A stretch of DNA of 64,000 nt from assembly GCF_029255185.1 (NCBI RefSeq), contig NZ_JAPUVO010000086.1:1-64000 (forward strand). The letters run 5' to 3'. Position numbers and translations under genes: made by a program. The notes beneath the pieces are model-generated. The model was not told where the DNA came from and searched no databases. It saw only the letters and a list, made by a program, of their open reading frames with translations. This DNA comes from Propionivibrio sp. Its GTDB lineage: Bacteria > Pseudomonadota > Gammaproteobacteria > Burkholderiales > Rhodocyclaceae. This document shows positions 50,040-58,657 of this stretch, in pieces; the first letter of the stretch is position 1, and each line of letters opens with the position of its first letter.

Positions 50040-50373
50040 TAAAAATTTCTTTCTCATTGCCTTGGGGAAGTTCTGGGAAAAAATGAGCATTGATCGGGGG
50101 TGAATTCCCAATGCCTTGGAGAACTTTTGTTCAACTTGATGTGATCAAGCGTCTCCCATAAACCAATCCGAAGCAATTAATCAAGTTTTACTACAATTTT
50201 TCCAAGGCTTCCCCAAGTGCCTGGGGAGGGGAAAAATCAACATTGACTGACTATTGCAAGGATTTCCCCAGAGACCCCATCATTTTTTCAACAAGAAGAA
50301 AATAGGGGGTATAGATAGCCGCCCATCCCCTTGTACAAATTTCCAAAAAAACATGGGAACCTGGGGAAGTTGG
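50040..50373. repeat. TTCCCCA/TGGGGAA repeat region, copy 2
   Basis: Diverged copy of 40313-40617 in the same orientation: CTTGGGGAAG near 50061, the pair TTCCCCAA...TGGGGAGGGGAA, TTTCCCCAGAGACCCCATCA and a final TGGGAACCTGGGGAAG. The boxes are better conserved than the sequence between them, and the reading frame of copy 1 is destroyed, so the conserved thing is the DNA or RNA structure rather than a protein. Confidence 0.6.
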
Positions 50374-50416
50374 TAAAGCATCGAATCATTTTTCTGACAA
50401 ACCTTGTTAGTCATCT

Positions 50417-50450
50417 TGATTTCCCTGATTATTTTTGTAGCTTGTACAAA
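50417..50450 (+). promoter_or_regulatory. Promoter with TTGTACAA palindrome over the -10
   Basis: TTGATT (50417-50422), 16-base spacer, TAGCTT (50439-50444); TTGTACAA (50443-50450) overlaps the end of the -10 box, so a regulator binding there could block transcription of the small membrane protein and coupling-protein genes. Confidence 0.55.
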
Positions 50451-50467
50451 AACAAGAAGAGAACAAC

Positions 50468-50677
50468 ATGAACTACAAACAAGAAAATTCCACAGATGAA
50501 GAATCTATTTTCATCCCAACCGAGATCATGGGGGACTATCAATACAACGATCAATCAACCATCAAACCAAGAAGTCACTTGTGGAAAGAAAACTGCTACA
50601 AGCTGAAATTTTTTATTCCTGCTGCCGTCTATGTTCTGTTCTGTGGGGCATACCTCTACCTTGAGTTCATTTTCTGA
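50468..50677 (+). CDS. Small single-span membrane protein
   Basis: Sixty-nine residues; the first 45 are polar, followed by one transmembrane helix at the C terminus (LKFFIPAAVYVLFCGAYLYL). GAAGAGAAC precedes the ATG. Twelve bases before the coupling-protein gene, so likely co-transcribed; may help anchor or regulate it. Confidence 0.6.
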   Translation: MNYKQENSTDEESIFIPTEIMGDYQYNDQSTIKPRSHLWKENCYKLKFFIPAAVYVLFCGAYLYLEFIF

Positions 50678-50688
50678 GGTTTCGGCTC

Positions 50689-53127
50689 GTGAACATCAGA
50701 AAGGAACCCAAACCCAAGTGGATGTTGCCTGGCGATCAGACGCCCTTGGACACCACCATCCCGACCGTGCATGTCGGATCAGCCCTCATGTTGGGTGTGC
50801 TAACCACGGTGATCGCCGTCAGCCTGATTTTGTTGTTGTCTTGGGCGAATTACCCTTTGTTTCCTGTTCCACCGAGCGAGCGACCACCGATTTTTCATGT
50901 GCAGGCTTTCTGGCAGGTACTGGCCGGGTTGATCTCAAAACTGTTTCAGGGGGATATGTTTCACTACTACCGAGCTTATCTATTTCGATTGAACCAGAGC
51001 GGCATGGGGGACTACCTTGCTTATCGCTGGCTGATCGCTCTCATCGGTGGCATCGCTTGTGGCGGCTGGGTCTTCTGGAAATCCTTGAAACCCGTGGGCG
51101 GTGTTCGCCATGTGAAGGGAAAGGAACTGTTAGAAGGGAAAATCGCCTACCAGTCACTGAAGCGAGAGTTCAATTTTCTGTGCCGACATGGCCATGGTTC
51201 CCGTTTGGTGATGGCAGCCGACTCAGGTTTTGACCCCACCAATCCGCTGCACTTCACTCCCCAGCATCTGAAGTCTGGACGATTCATTGAGAAGCCTGAA
51301 GCCCTTCGCCGTTCGCATACGCTTTATATTGGTGGGACAGGACGCGGGAAGACTCAGCTCATCTACTTTCTGGAAGTGGCTCAGGTCTATCAGCACATTC
51401 GTAACGGCGACCGCGTGAAGCTCTTGATCGCCGACACCCCTAAATCCGACTACTGCAAATATTTCCACAGTAGCCACATCGTCAAGATCGCTCCCCATGA
51501 ACATGGCGGTGTGTGCTGGGATATTGCGACCGACTTACGAAATCCGTTGGTGGCCCACGCCTTCTGGAAAGGAAAAATTCCGCTGGATGACAAGGATTCA
51601 ATTTGGCCGCTTGCCGCTATTTCCGTTTGTACCGGGGCGACCAAAGTCTTGCAGGTGTTGGCACCAAAGGTTTGGAACTACGGCATGCTGGCTTATCTAC
51701 TCGGAAAATCGGGAGAAGAACTATCAGGGATCGTAGGCGAACACTATCCTGAAGCCAAACAGGTCTTGAATTCCGCCCGTGAGACCTTGACCAGTGTGAT
51801 GTTCAACTTGGGAACCCACACAGCGGACATCATCCAATTGGGCAGAATTTATGACTGCTACGACAGCAAGGTTGCCATCCATCAGGCAAGCTCTCAAGCC
51901 TTGAAATCGCCAGCGTATCTGAATTTCATCAGTGTCCAGATGGGTTATGACCCCATGAACACCGAGAACGAAACTGCCAAGATGAAGAAGGCGGTTCATT
52001 TCAAAGGGGTTTGCCGTTTTCTCAACCAGACACAGCCTGACTGGCAGTGGAAGGATTTTTCCCGTTTCATCAAGCAACCGATTGACGAACAGAAAGTGCG
52101 AATTTTTCAGTGTCTGACCGGCAACGAAAAAGGCTTTCTGATGAAGTCAGGCTTTATGGATGACTGGAAAAGCTTGTGTGCCACCGTGGTTCAGTATGCT
52201 GATGAATGGGATCAAGCAGAAGCTCGCAAAAAATTTTCCATTCGCTCATGGATCAAGCACGAGAACCCCAAGCGTAAAGTGCTTATCTTGAAGCCTTCCG
52301 AGAGTTTCCCCAGCCTGACCGAAGGACTGATCAAGGGAATACTCTACTTCGCCAACAGCGTGATTTTGGGCGATTTGGCCGACAGCCGAAGCCGCCGATT
52401 CCACATCCTGATCGATGAGTTTCAGTCCTACGGTAACATCGAACCCTTCACGGCACCGGCTTTGTCCTTGTATCGCTCAAGGGGGGTCAGTCTCAGTCTT
52501 GCCATGCAGGACTTGGCACAACTGGTGAAAATCTACGGGCAGGAATTCGTGGATTTCATGACTTCCAACACGGGATCGCTGTATGTGCTGGGTATCCAGG
52601 ACGGTTTCAGTGCCAACAAGTTTTCTGAGTTATTGGGCGAGAAGACCATTGCCAAGTTGCATCGCAGTGTCAGCCACAGTGATGGTGGGAAATCCACATC
52701 CATTGACGAGCAGCACCACCAGGAAAAAGTCATGGGAGCCAACGAGTTCAACTTGTTGGGAGCCAACGAAGCCACAAGGACAATTACCTATCTGGCGCTG
52801 TTTGCCAAGCAGAATCCCGCCTACATTCTGACCGCACCGATCTTGCCCTACAAAACGAGAGCCGAAAGCAAACCAGCGGCTTGGATTGATGCCTTGCCCA
52901 GCAGACCCTTACTACCTGATATGGATCGCTATTGGGATTCGAGCCAGGACAGCTACCAGCCACCCCAGCGAGTCGTATCCCCTAACCAGGGCATGATTGA
53001 TGATCAGATTGACCATATTTACGATGGCTACCAGGAAGACCTTGAAAGAGAATTTGCCAGCCAGACGGAAGCAGATCGTTTGGGAATCACAGAACCAGTC
53101 CCTTTCGCCATGTATCAGGAAGACTAG
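50689..53127 (+). CDS. traD: Type IV coupling protein (TraD/TrwB/VirD4-like)
   Basis: An 812-residue ATPase starting with GTG. Two N-terminal transmembrane helices (about 30-52 and 110-130, the latter WLIALIGGIACGGWVFW) anchor it in the inner membrane. Walker A YIGGTGRGKTQL near 215 and Walker B FHILIDEFQSYGNI near 573 mark the hexameric motor. It brings the relaxase-DNA complex to a type IV secretion channel. No channel genes occur in the element, so it must dock on a channel supplied by another element. Confidence 0.88.
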   Translation: MNIRKEPKPKWMLPGDQTPLDTTIPTVHVGSALMLGVLTTVIAVSLILLLSWANYPLFPVPPSERPPIFHVQAFWQVLAGLISKLFQGDMFHYYRAYLFRLNQSGMGDYLAYRWLIALIGGIACGGWVFWKSLKPVGGVRHVKGKELLEGKIAYQSLKREFNFLCRHGHGSRLVMAADSGFDPTNPLHFTPQHLKSGRFIEKPEALRRSHTLYIGGTGRGKTQLIYFLEVAQVYQHIRNGDRVKLLIADTPKSDYCKYFHSSHIVKIAPHEHGGVCWDIATDLRNPLVAHAFWKGKIPLDDKDSIWPLAAISVCTGATKVLQVLAPKVWNYGMLAYLLGKSGEELSGIVGEHYPEAKQVLNSARETLTSVMFNLGTHTADIIQLGRIYDCYDSKVAIHQASSQALKSPAYLNFISVQMGYDPMNTENETAKMKKAVHFKGVCRFLNQTQPDWQWKDFSRFIKQPIDEQKVRIFQCLTGNEKGFLMKSGFMDDWKSLCATVVQYADEWDQAEARKKFSIRSWIKHENPKRKVLILKPSESFPSLTEGLIKGILYFANSVILGDLADSRSRRFHILIDEFQSYGNIEPFTAPALSLYRSRGVSLSLAMQDLAQLVKIYGQEFVDFMTSNTGSLYVLGIQDGFSANKFSELLGEKTIAKLHRSVSHSDGGKSTSIDEQHHQEKVMGANEFNLLGANEATRTITYLALFAKQNPAYILTAPILPYKTRAESKPAAWIDALPSRPLLPDMDRYWDSSQDSYQPPQRVVSPNQGMIDDQIDHIYDGYQEDLEREFASQTEADRLGITEPVPFAMYQED

Positions 53128-53137
53128 GAAATGTGCA

Positions 53138-53740
53138 TCAGTGCCATCGTTTAATCAGCTCATAGCCGACCAGCACAACCGTCATGCTGGATGACCAGAC
53201 CAAAAAATCACGAGCAATTCTTTTCAAGGTATAGGGAGCATCCACCATCTGCTGAAGGTAGGGCTCAATCAGATCGGGAAGCTTAGATCGCATGGCACTG
53301 ATAAACAAGTGGCGACTCTTCTCACGTAGCTTCTCGTTTTCTGCATCAAGCAAACTGGCGTAGCTTTGAATTTTTTCATCGTGTGCCTGTAGCAGTTGGG
53401 CGAAATGATGACTTATGTTCTGAATATCCCTTGCGACATGGCTACTGTGCGCGTGCATTTCAATTTTCATTGAATCAATATTCTTCTTCAAGTTTGCCTG
53501 TATCGCTGTTTCAAGCGATTCGGACATTTGCCAGACTACATGATTCATTTGCTCTACAGCATCGGGCATATCTTCATAAAGTGTCTTGATGTATCCCATA
53601 ACATAAAGAAGAGCAAAGACTTCATCATCTGACCTTAAACCTGCATCATTGATGACCTTCATGAAGTCAAGCTTTCTTTCTTCAGGAAGCATAGCAAGTA
53701 TCTTGTTCCTGAAACTTTCTCCCTCAACATCTTCTTGCAT
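53138..53740 (-). CDS. Coiled-coil protein with C-terminal membrane helix
   Basis: Two hundred residues from the ATG at 53740 (AAAGGAAATCAC before it; the frame is open further upstream without a start signal). Long helical region with coiled-coil pattern (about 70-150, including MKIEMHAHSSHVARDIQNIS) and a C-terminal hydrophobic helix FLVWSSSMTVVLVGYELIKR. No enzyme motif. Divergent from the KfrB-domain gene; KfrA/C-like structural proteins have similar layouts, but no homology is claimed. Confidence 0.6.
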   Translation of the reverse strand: MQEDVEGESFRNKILAMLPEERKLDFMKVINDAGLRSDDEVFALLYVMGYIKTLYEDMPDAVEQMNHVVWQMSESLETAIQANLKKNIDSMKIEMHAHSSHVARDIQNISHHFAQLLQAHDEKIQSYASLLDAENEKLREKSRHLFISAMRSKLPDLIEPYLQQMVDAPYTLKRIARDFLVWSSSMTVVLVGYELIKRWH

Positions 53741-53817
53741 GTGATTTCCTTTTTCAATCAACATACAAAAAACAAAACAAATTTCAATAGCTATAGTTAC
53801 CACTCTTCTAATTTTGT

Positions 53818-53849
53818 TTGACTTTTCATTTTTGGCTGTTATTTGTACA
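53818..53849 (+). promoter_or_regulatory. Promoter with TTGTACA box before the KfrB-domain gene
   Basis: TTGACT at 53818-53823 and a TTATTT -10 candidate at 53839-53844; TTGTACA at 53843-53849 overlaps it, as at 50443. Confidence 0.45.
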
Positions 53850-53870
53850 TCACAACCAAAGGTGAAAATC

Positions 53871-54767
53871 ATGAGCACAAAATCAATAAAAATACAGACA
53901 GGCGAACAAGATGGCGTCAATGTAGTGGCTGATCCTGAAAATCAACGATACCTTGTTGATCTTCCAAACAGCTACGATGTGTATTGGCAATTTCATAGCA
54001 AAGATGAGAAGCATGCCTTTGCTAAACGAATTGAACAAACCGACATCAAGCGAGCCGTCTATGAAGTCCCTCTTGAAAATCTGGCGACCGACGAACAGAT
54101 CAAAAGCTTCAACTACAAGATCAATAGTGCCAGAAGCATTGCCAAGGAAATTGCCAGCGAGCGAGAAACCATGGAATCGGTCTTGTCCTTCAACCAGACC
54201 CACGACAACAAAGCCGTGGCTTTCATCTACAAAGCCCCCACCAAAGGCTTTGCCGTGGGAGAAATCCTCCACAGCGGAAAATTCTTCGTTGCCCAGTCGG
54301 CGGGCGAGAACGACGACAAGGTTTTCATCCGTGTCATCCACAGCACCAAGCTATTGCAAGGGAAGGATGAGTTTGCCAACCGCGAAGAAACCTTACAGAG
54401 CAAATTCCCAGTAGGAAGCCACAAATATCTTCGCTACGACGAATTGGGCAGGATCACCGCCAAGGACTACCAACCCAAGCAGATTTCTCTTGCCAGCATG
54501 GCAACCTTGACCAACGATCAGCGAGAAGCATTGAAGGCTTACAGCGAGAAGAGCGGCAAGGCTTGGAAGGAAAAGCTGAATATCGCCTGGACCACTGGTA
54601 GCTATAAGGGGGTGGATAGTCAGCAGTCTGCTTTGTTACAACAGGTTCGTAACCAGTTTGGACCGGAATGGCTGGCTGAGTTGAAGACCGAAAATCTCTA
54701 CCCAGCAATAGTTAAGCAACCGACTTTAGCCACTGACAAGACACAGGGAAAGGCACTAGTCCGTTGA
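53871..54767 (+). CDS. KfrB-domain protein
   Basis: Two hundred and ninety-eight residues; AAAGGTG before the ATG at 53871. Residues 110-190 (KGFAVGEILHSGKFFVAQSA ... FPVGSHKYLRYDELGRI) show the small beta-barrel pattern of the KfrB domain known from IncP plasmids and many relaxase-associated proteins. KfrB takes part in plasmid stability. The C-terminal part is helical. Confidence 0.6.
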   Translation: MSTKSIKIQTGEQDGVNVVADPENQRYLVDLPNSYDVYWQFHSKDEKHAFAKRIEQTDIKRAVYEVPLENLATDEQIKSFNYKINSARSIAKEIASERETMESVLSFNQTHDNKAVAFIYKAPTKGFAVGEILHSGKFFVAQSAGENDDKVFIRVIHSTKLLQGKDEFANREETLQSKFPVGSHKYLRYDELGRITAKDYQPKQISLASMATLTNDQREALKAYSEKSGKAWKEKLNIAWTTGSYKGVDSQQSALLQQVRNQFGPEWLAELKTENLYPAIVKQPTLATDKTQGKALVR

Positions 54768-54816
54768 GAAATACCCCGTAGTGCATTTCACGACCAACGG
54801 AAAAAGTATCTAGTCG

Positions 54817-55869
54817 TTAGTGGCTATGCCCACGGTGATGAGCATCGGGAAAATGGGCATGGATGTGTACCATTGGCTCGTGCCGGTGTAAATGAACATG
54901 TTTTTTACCCAGCTCAACTGAGAAACCATGTGAGTGCTGATGGTGTTCGTCGTGGGTATGCTCGTGGCTGTGCTCCATCGCTTCGTGGGCATGCTCATGC
55001 TCATGTCGTTCTGTCAGGTGCAACCAAATACCAAATGCCATTAGCACGCCAGCAACAATAATTGGAACAGTAACGGGCTCTCCGCTCAAAAGAGCCAGCA
55101 TGGCCCCGAAGAAAGGTGCTACAGAGAAATAAGCCCCGGTACGGGCCGTACCTAGGTGTCGCATGCCGACTACGAACAGCACAAGGCTCACTCCATAGGC
55201 CAACAGACCTACAACCATCGCTGATTGAACTGTCCAGAAACTTGGCAACCCAGAACCCATTACCCATGCCAGCACAAGATTTGCACTGCCTGCAACGGTC
55301 CCTTTTACCGCCGCAATCCAGGTCGCATCAGCCAGTGCCACCTTTCGAGTCAGGTTGTTGTCGATAGCCCAACAAAGACAGGCACCTATTATCGCCATGG
55401 CAGGAAAAGCCCCGGTAAACCTAGCCTCACCGGGCCAACTTAGAATCAATGCTCCACTAGCTATGGCCAACATCCCTAACCCGATACGTCGGTCAAAATT
55501 CTCCTTGAAGACTGCCCAGGCAATTACCGCTGTCAGCACGCCCTCGGCATTTAGCAAAAGTGCAGCACCGGAAGCCGGCATACCAGTTAAGCCGAACATG
55601 AGCAGTACCGGCCCGGCAACTCCGCCAGTCAGAATAGCACCTGCCAGCCAGCCAATCTCTTCGCTCTTAAGCAAAACTGTTCGGGCATGGGTGACGATGC
55701 GATAGATGCTCAATCCTATCCCTGAGCCGAGATAAAACAGTCCGGCGAGCATCCAAGGGCTAACATCTTGAAGCAGCCATTTGGCGATAGGAGCACTAGC
55801 ACCAAACAAAAAGGCTGAACCGAGTGCCGCAGCTACACCGCGATTGAAGATGAGAATTTTGATTGCCAT
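54817..55869 (-). CDS. EamA/DMT-family exporter with histidine-rich tail
   Basis: A 350-residue permease with about ten transmembrane helices in two EamA repeats (first GVAAALGSAFLFGASAPIAK, second starting IIGACLCWAIDNNL). The last 70 residues, after LMAFGIWLHLTE, are extraordinarily rich in His and Glu (HEHEHAHEAMEHSHEH and further clusters), a likely zinc, cobalt or nickel binding tail on the cytosolic side. Accessory cargo of the element. A 9-base inverted repeat AGTATCTAG lies just outside both ends of the gene. Confidence 0.82.
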   Translation of the reverse strand: MAIKILIFNRGVAAALGSAFLFGASAPIAKWLLQDVSPWMLAGLFYLGSGIGLSIYRIVTHARTVLLKSEEIGWLAGAILTGGVAGPVLLMFGLTGMPASGAALLLNAEGVLTAVIAWAVFKENFDRRIGLGMLAIASGALILSWPGEARFTGAFPAMAIIGACLCWAIDNNLTRKVALADATWIAAVKGTVAGSANLVLAWVMGSGLPSFWTVQSAMVVGLLAYGVSLVLFVVGMRHLGTARTGAYFSVAPFFGAMLALLSGEPVTVPIIVAGVLMAFGIWLHLTERHEHEHAHEAMEHSHEHTHDEHHQHSHGFSVELGKKHVHLHRHEPMVHIHAHFPDAHHRGHSH

Positions 55870-55926
55870 TGCTTGCTGATTGTCTCATTGCGGAAACATG
55901 CTAGGGACTATTTGTCACACCACTGA

Positions 55927-55941
55927 GGTCAGCACCTGACC
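55927..55941 (-). terminator. Hairpin after ardC
   Basis: GGTCAG (55927-55932), CAC, CTGACC (55936-55941): perfect 6-base stem directly at the ardC stop. No T run, so weak. Confidence 0.35.
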
Positions 55942-56999
55942 TAGATACTGATAGCTGTGCTTTTTTGGGCATTGGCAATCGCACGATCCGCCATTGCTTG
56001 AGCCTGTTCGTTCTTCTGTTCAAGGTTCAACTTGTAGGCTTCCAGATGTTCCATCTGGTATTCAGTTGCCTTGGATGCCTGATTCGCCGCCTTGGTAATC
56101 AAGGTTTTATCGTCTTGTAGGGCAGCAAGCCACGATCTCAAGTAAGCCGCATGGTTTTCATGACCAGAAGGATTGTGGGCAATGCCAAGCTCAACAGCCA
56201 TGAACGATGAAGTGAGCTCAGCGATTAGCTCTTCTTTGGCATATTCGGTAGTCCCAAAGCCATTTCCCATCTTTCTGCCGAGCGCAGGCCCTGTGCTATG
56301 CCCAAATTCATGAAGCAAGGTATCGGCATAGGCTTCACTACTTTTGAACAGACTGGGATCGGGCATATGAACCAAGTGCTTGGATGAAGAATAGTAGGCA
56401 CGAGACATCCCAGAGTGTTCGACTTTGAGATCGGTTCTCTCCTGCAACGCCTTGGAAAGCAACTCGATTTCTTCAGCCGGTTTTACTTCTTTACCGACTT
56501 GAATGTAAGGGGGCATGCCTTCAATCTGACTGGCATTGAAGACGGGATACCACTTGAATCCTATCTTTGGATTTCCCTTCTCATCAAGGATAGGAAATGC
56601 CTTACCTTGTTCATTTTTCATTACATTGCCATCACTATCTTTTTGATAAGCAGGCACAACCTTCATGATGTAGCTCGCTTTTGAACCTTTCTTGATATGC
56701 AACGGAGCATTCATAGAGCGAGAGATTTCTTGCATTTGAACAAAGGTCATCCAACGGGGATCACTGAATTCTTCGGTGATCAGTGTTGCCACATTTCCCC
56801 CGTGATACTTTTCACCAGTCAGGGCATTTCTAGGCCACTCGTTACAGCTAAAGAATGGTTTTTCCCACTTCAAGCCGTTTTCTTCACAGGAAATGGCTTC
56901 TTCTATACGAGCAATGAACTTATTTGTAAGTTCTTGCTGATAGTCTCGCTCTTCAGTTTTTGCAATTTCTTTTTTTTGATATTGTTTCTTGTAAGCCAT
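55941..56999 (-). CDS. ardC: ArdC-type antirestriction protein
   Basis: A 352-residue protein. The N-terminal single-stranded-DNA-binding domain (TNKFIARIEEAI, then KWEKPFFSCNEWPRNALTGE) precedes a zincin metalloprotease domain with HEFGH at 230-234 and a third zinc ligand in EELIAELTSSF (Glu261). ArdC-type proteins protect incoming single-stranded DNA from restriction during conjugation. Upstream, on the same strand and 88 bases away, is the two-gene membrane module. Confidence 0.88.
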   Translation of the reverse strand: MAYKKQYQKKEIAKTEERDYQQELTNKFIARIEEAISCEENGLKWEKPFFSCNEWPRNALTGEKYHGGNVATLITEEFSDPRWMTFVQMQEISRSMNAPLHIKKGSKASYIMKVVPAYQKDSDGNVMKNEQGKAFPILDEKGNPKIGFKWYPVFNASQIEGMPPYIQVGKEVKPAEEIELLSKALQERTDLKVEHSGMSRAYYSSSKHLVHMPDPSLFKSSEAYADTLLHEFGHSTGPALGRKMGNGFGTTEYAKEELIAELTSSFMAVELGIAHNPSGHENHAAYLRSWLAALQDDKTLITKAANQASKATEYQMEHLEAYKLNLEQKNEQAQAMADRAIANAQKSTAISI

Positions 57000-57087
57000 C
57001 TATATCTCATGTAGTTATTACAAATAACCATAAGAAATAGAATACTAATGTCAAGAAACGAACCGTCTATCCTGAAAAACTCCACCT

Positions 57088-57660
57088 TCACTGATCAGGC
57101 TGGTGAAGCCTATCCCCAAGATAGAACAGTCCCCAAAAGCTCGTTATAAGCATCTGCCAGAATACAAACAAGAAAATCAACATGTAGGATGCAGACACCA
57201 GCGTATGGTAATTCTCTGGAATGATTGCTTTGGTTGGCAGATAGATAGCCTGTCCAAAAATAGCAAGAACAATGAGAATTAGGCTCTCAGCAGTCAAGAA
57301 AGCAAACATTGAACACAGAAAACGTCTTCTTGTTAGCTCAATCGGTACAATTTGACCTTGGACCACAATGTCCAGTTTCGGTGCTGGCTTGGGCATTGTC
57401 TTATCAATGTCCATCTTGTTGAAGGTAGCAATCGCAGCTAGTGCTGCAATGTAAAAACCAGGCAAGCCTTGAACGAAACCAAGAATTTTGGCAATCAAAG
57501 CACCATCAGCATAGAGTGTGACTGTTCCGAATTTCTTCAGATAAAACAAAAGTCCAGTTGATAGAGCAGCCAAAACCAGAGGGTACACCCAATCCACTAT
57601 CCATTTCTGCTTGTGCTCTATGGATAGATAGGAAAGTGGTCTAAGTAAATGTCTGAACAT
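57088..57660 (-). CDS. Four-helix membrane protein of a two-gene module (RexB-like role?)
   Basis: A 190-residue inner-membrane protein with four predicted helices at about 22-41, 54-80, 113-140 and 154-181 and a short polar loop between the second and third. The true start is ATG 57660, overlapping the TAA of the upstream gene by one base (TAATG), so translation is coupled. No family recognised. Topology and coupling to a cytosolic partner recall RexB, the ion-channel component of lambda Rex exclusion, but this is analogy. Confidence 0.65.
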   Translation of the reverse strand: MFRHLLRPLSYLSIEHKQKWIVDWVYPLVLAALSTGLLFYLKKFGTVTLYADGALIAKILGFVQGLPGFYIAALAAIATFNKMDIDKTMPKPAPKLDIVVQGQIVPIELTRRRFLCSMFAFLTAESLILIVLAIFGQAIYLPTKAIIPENYHTLVSASYMLIFLFVFWQMLITSFWGLFYLGDRLHQPDQ

Positions 57661-58622
57661 TATGCCTCCGGCACTAGCAGTTCTTTCATCTTCCCAAGAA
57701 TGGCATCGCAAAACTTGTCATAGGATGATTTTAAGTCAAAATCAAAATCATCCAACTTCTCTTTCTTGACATAGCCCTGTGCAGAAGCATCATCTGTGTC
57801 CATCTCCACAGTTCTATCAACACCAGTAGGCGTCTTGAACTTGATGCGGGCACGACTATAGTCATCTTTTTTATTAGTGAAGACTTTCTTCATCCGATTA
57901 AATTTATCTTTAACCGGCTTATCTTCATCCTTCAGAGTCAAAACAAGAGTTTTGCACTTCTCCTGAATATAGCCATCCTCATCAATATTTGTGTACTTCT
58001 CCTTTTCCGTGATGAGTTCAATTGACTGGATTTTTCCGTTATCCAAGTCATACTTCAAATCATCAGAAATGTGTCCATCAAACTGGCATTTGAAGACCAC
58101 ATTGTATTTCTTAGGCTTACCTGCATCATCGACTGAACCATCTGGATGATTCTGTTCAAAATCTTGTGGGGAAAGTCCCTTTGCATCATGAAGAATCTGA
58201 TTGAACAATCGCTGAACCACGAACATGCCAAGTCCAGTGCAATATTCAATCAGCACCAATGCTGGGTCTAGTTCGTTTTGAGAAAGCTGCACAACAATAT
58301 GAACAGAAAAGTCTTGCCCTTCCTTTTCTTGTTTTTCTGCTGTACGCCTCTTCTTTTCTTTTGGAATGGTAAAAACTGGATCAGACATTCCTTTGTCTGA
58401 TTTATTTACCAAGATGCTGATGATGTCACCATCACGCTTCCAGTCAGACACATAGAGTTGTTCTCGCCCCTTTGACATCTCTTTGATGCGCTGTTCAATA
58501 GGGACAAGCTCCATCAATTCAAAAGCTTTTCTGACTGAGATTGGTTTCGGGGCTTTGAAGGTCCGAGACTCTGCAACAATGGCGAGATCGTAGAAGAACA
58601 CCAAACGTTCGGTTTTTTTCAC
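57660..58622 (-). CDS. Cytosolic partner of the two-gene module (RexA-like?)
   Basis: A 320-residue soluble, Lys/Asp-rich protein from a GTG start (AAAGGGATAG before it). Segments: LVFFYDLAIVAESRTF, REQLYVSDWKRDGDIISILV, a hydrophobic helix region LVLIEYCTGLGMFVVQRLF, and a C-terminal alpha-beta part ending KFCDAILGKMKELLVPEA. Size, secondary-structure order and membrane partner resemble lambda RexA, the sensor of Rex; sequence similarity is at most remote. It follows the element's rarA by 35 bases, in the cargo zone. Confidence 0.6.
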   Translation of the reverse strand: MKKTERLVFFYDLAIVAESRTFKAPKPISVRKAFELMELVPIEQRIKEMSKGREQLYVSDWKRDGDIISILVNKSDKGMSDPVFTIPKEKKRRTAEKQEKEGQDFSVHIVVQLSQNELDPALVLIEYCTGLGMFVVQRLFNQILHDAKGLSPQDFEQNHPDGSVDDAGKPKKYNVVFKCQFDGHISDDLKYDLDNGKIQSIELITEKEKYTNIDEDGYIQEKCKTLVLTLKDEDKPVKDKFNRMKKVFTNKKDDYSRARIKFKTPTGVDRTVEMDTDDASAQGYVKKEKLDDFDFDLKSSYDKFCDAILGKMKELLVPEA

Positions 58623-58657
58623 TTATTCTATCCCTTTGGAATTTTTCCTACAGCTTA

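Larger units (their letters stand above)
50027..50467. other. Gene-free region between relaxase and coupling-protein units
   Basis: These 441 bases contain no credible gene. They hold repeat copy 2 (50040-50373), TTGTACAA palindromes at 50331 and 50443, and a promoter at 50417. The rest is AT-rich. Forward frames are broken by stops. Confidence 0.6.

Noticed and set aside
57088..58622. Identification of the membrane pair as Kiwa (KwaA/KwaB)
   Set aside because: The gene sizes and a membrane partner fit superficially, but I see no DUF4868-like sequence and the order is soluble protein first.
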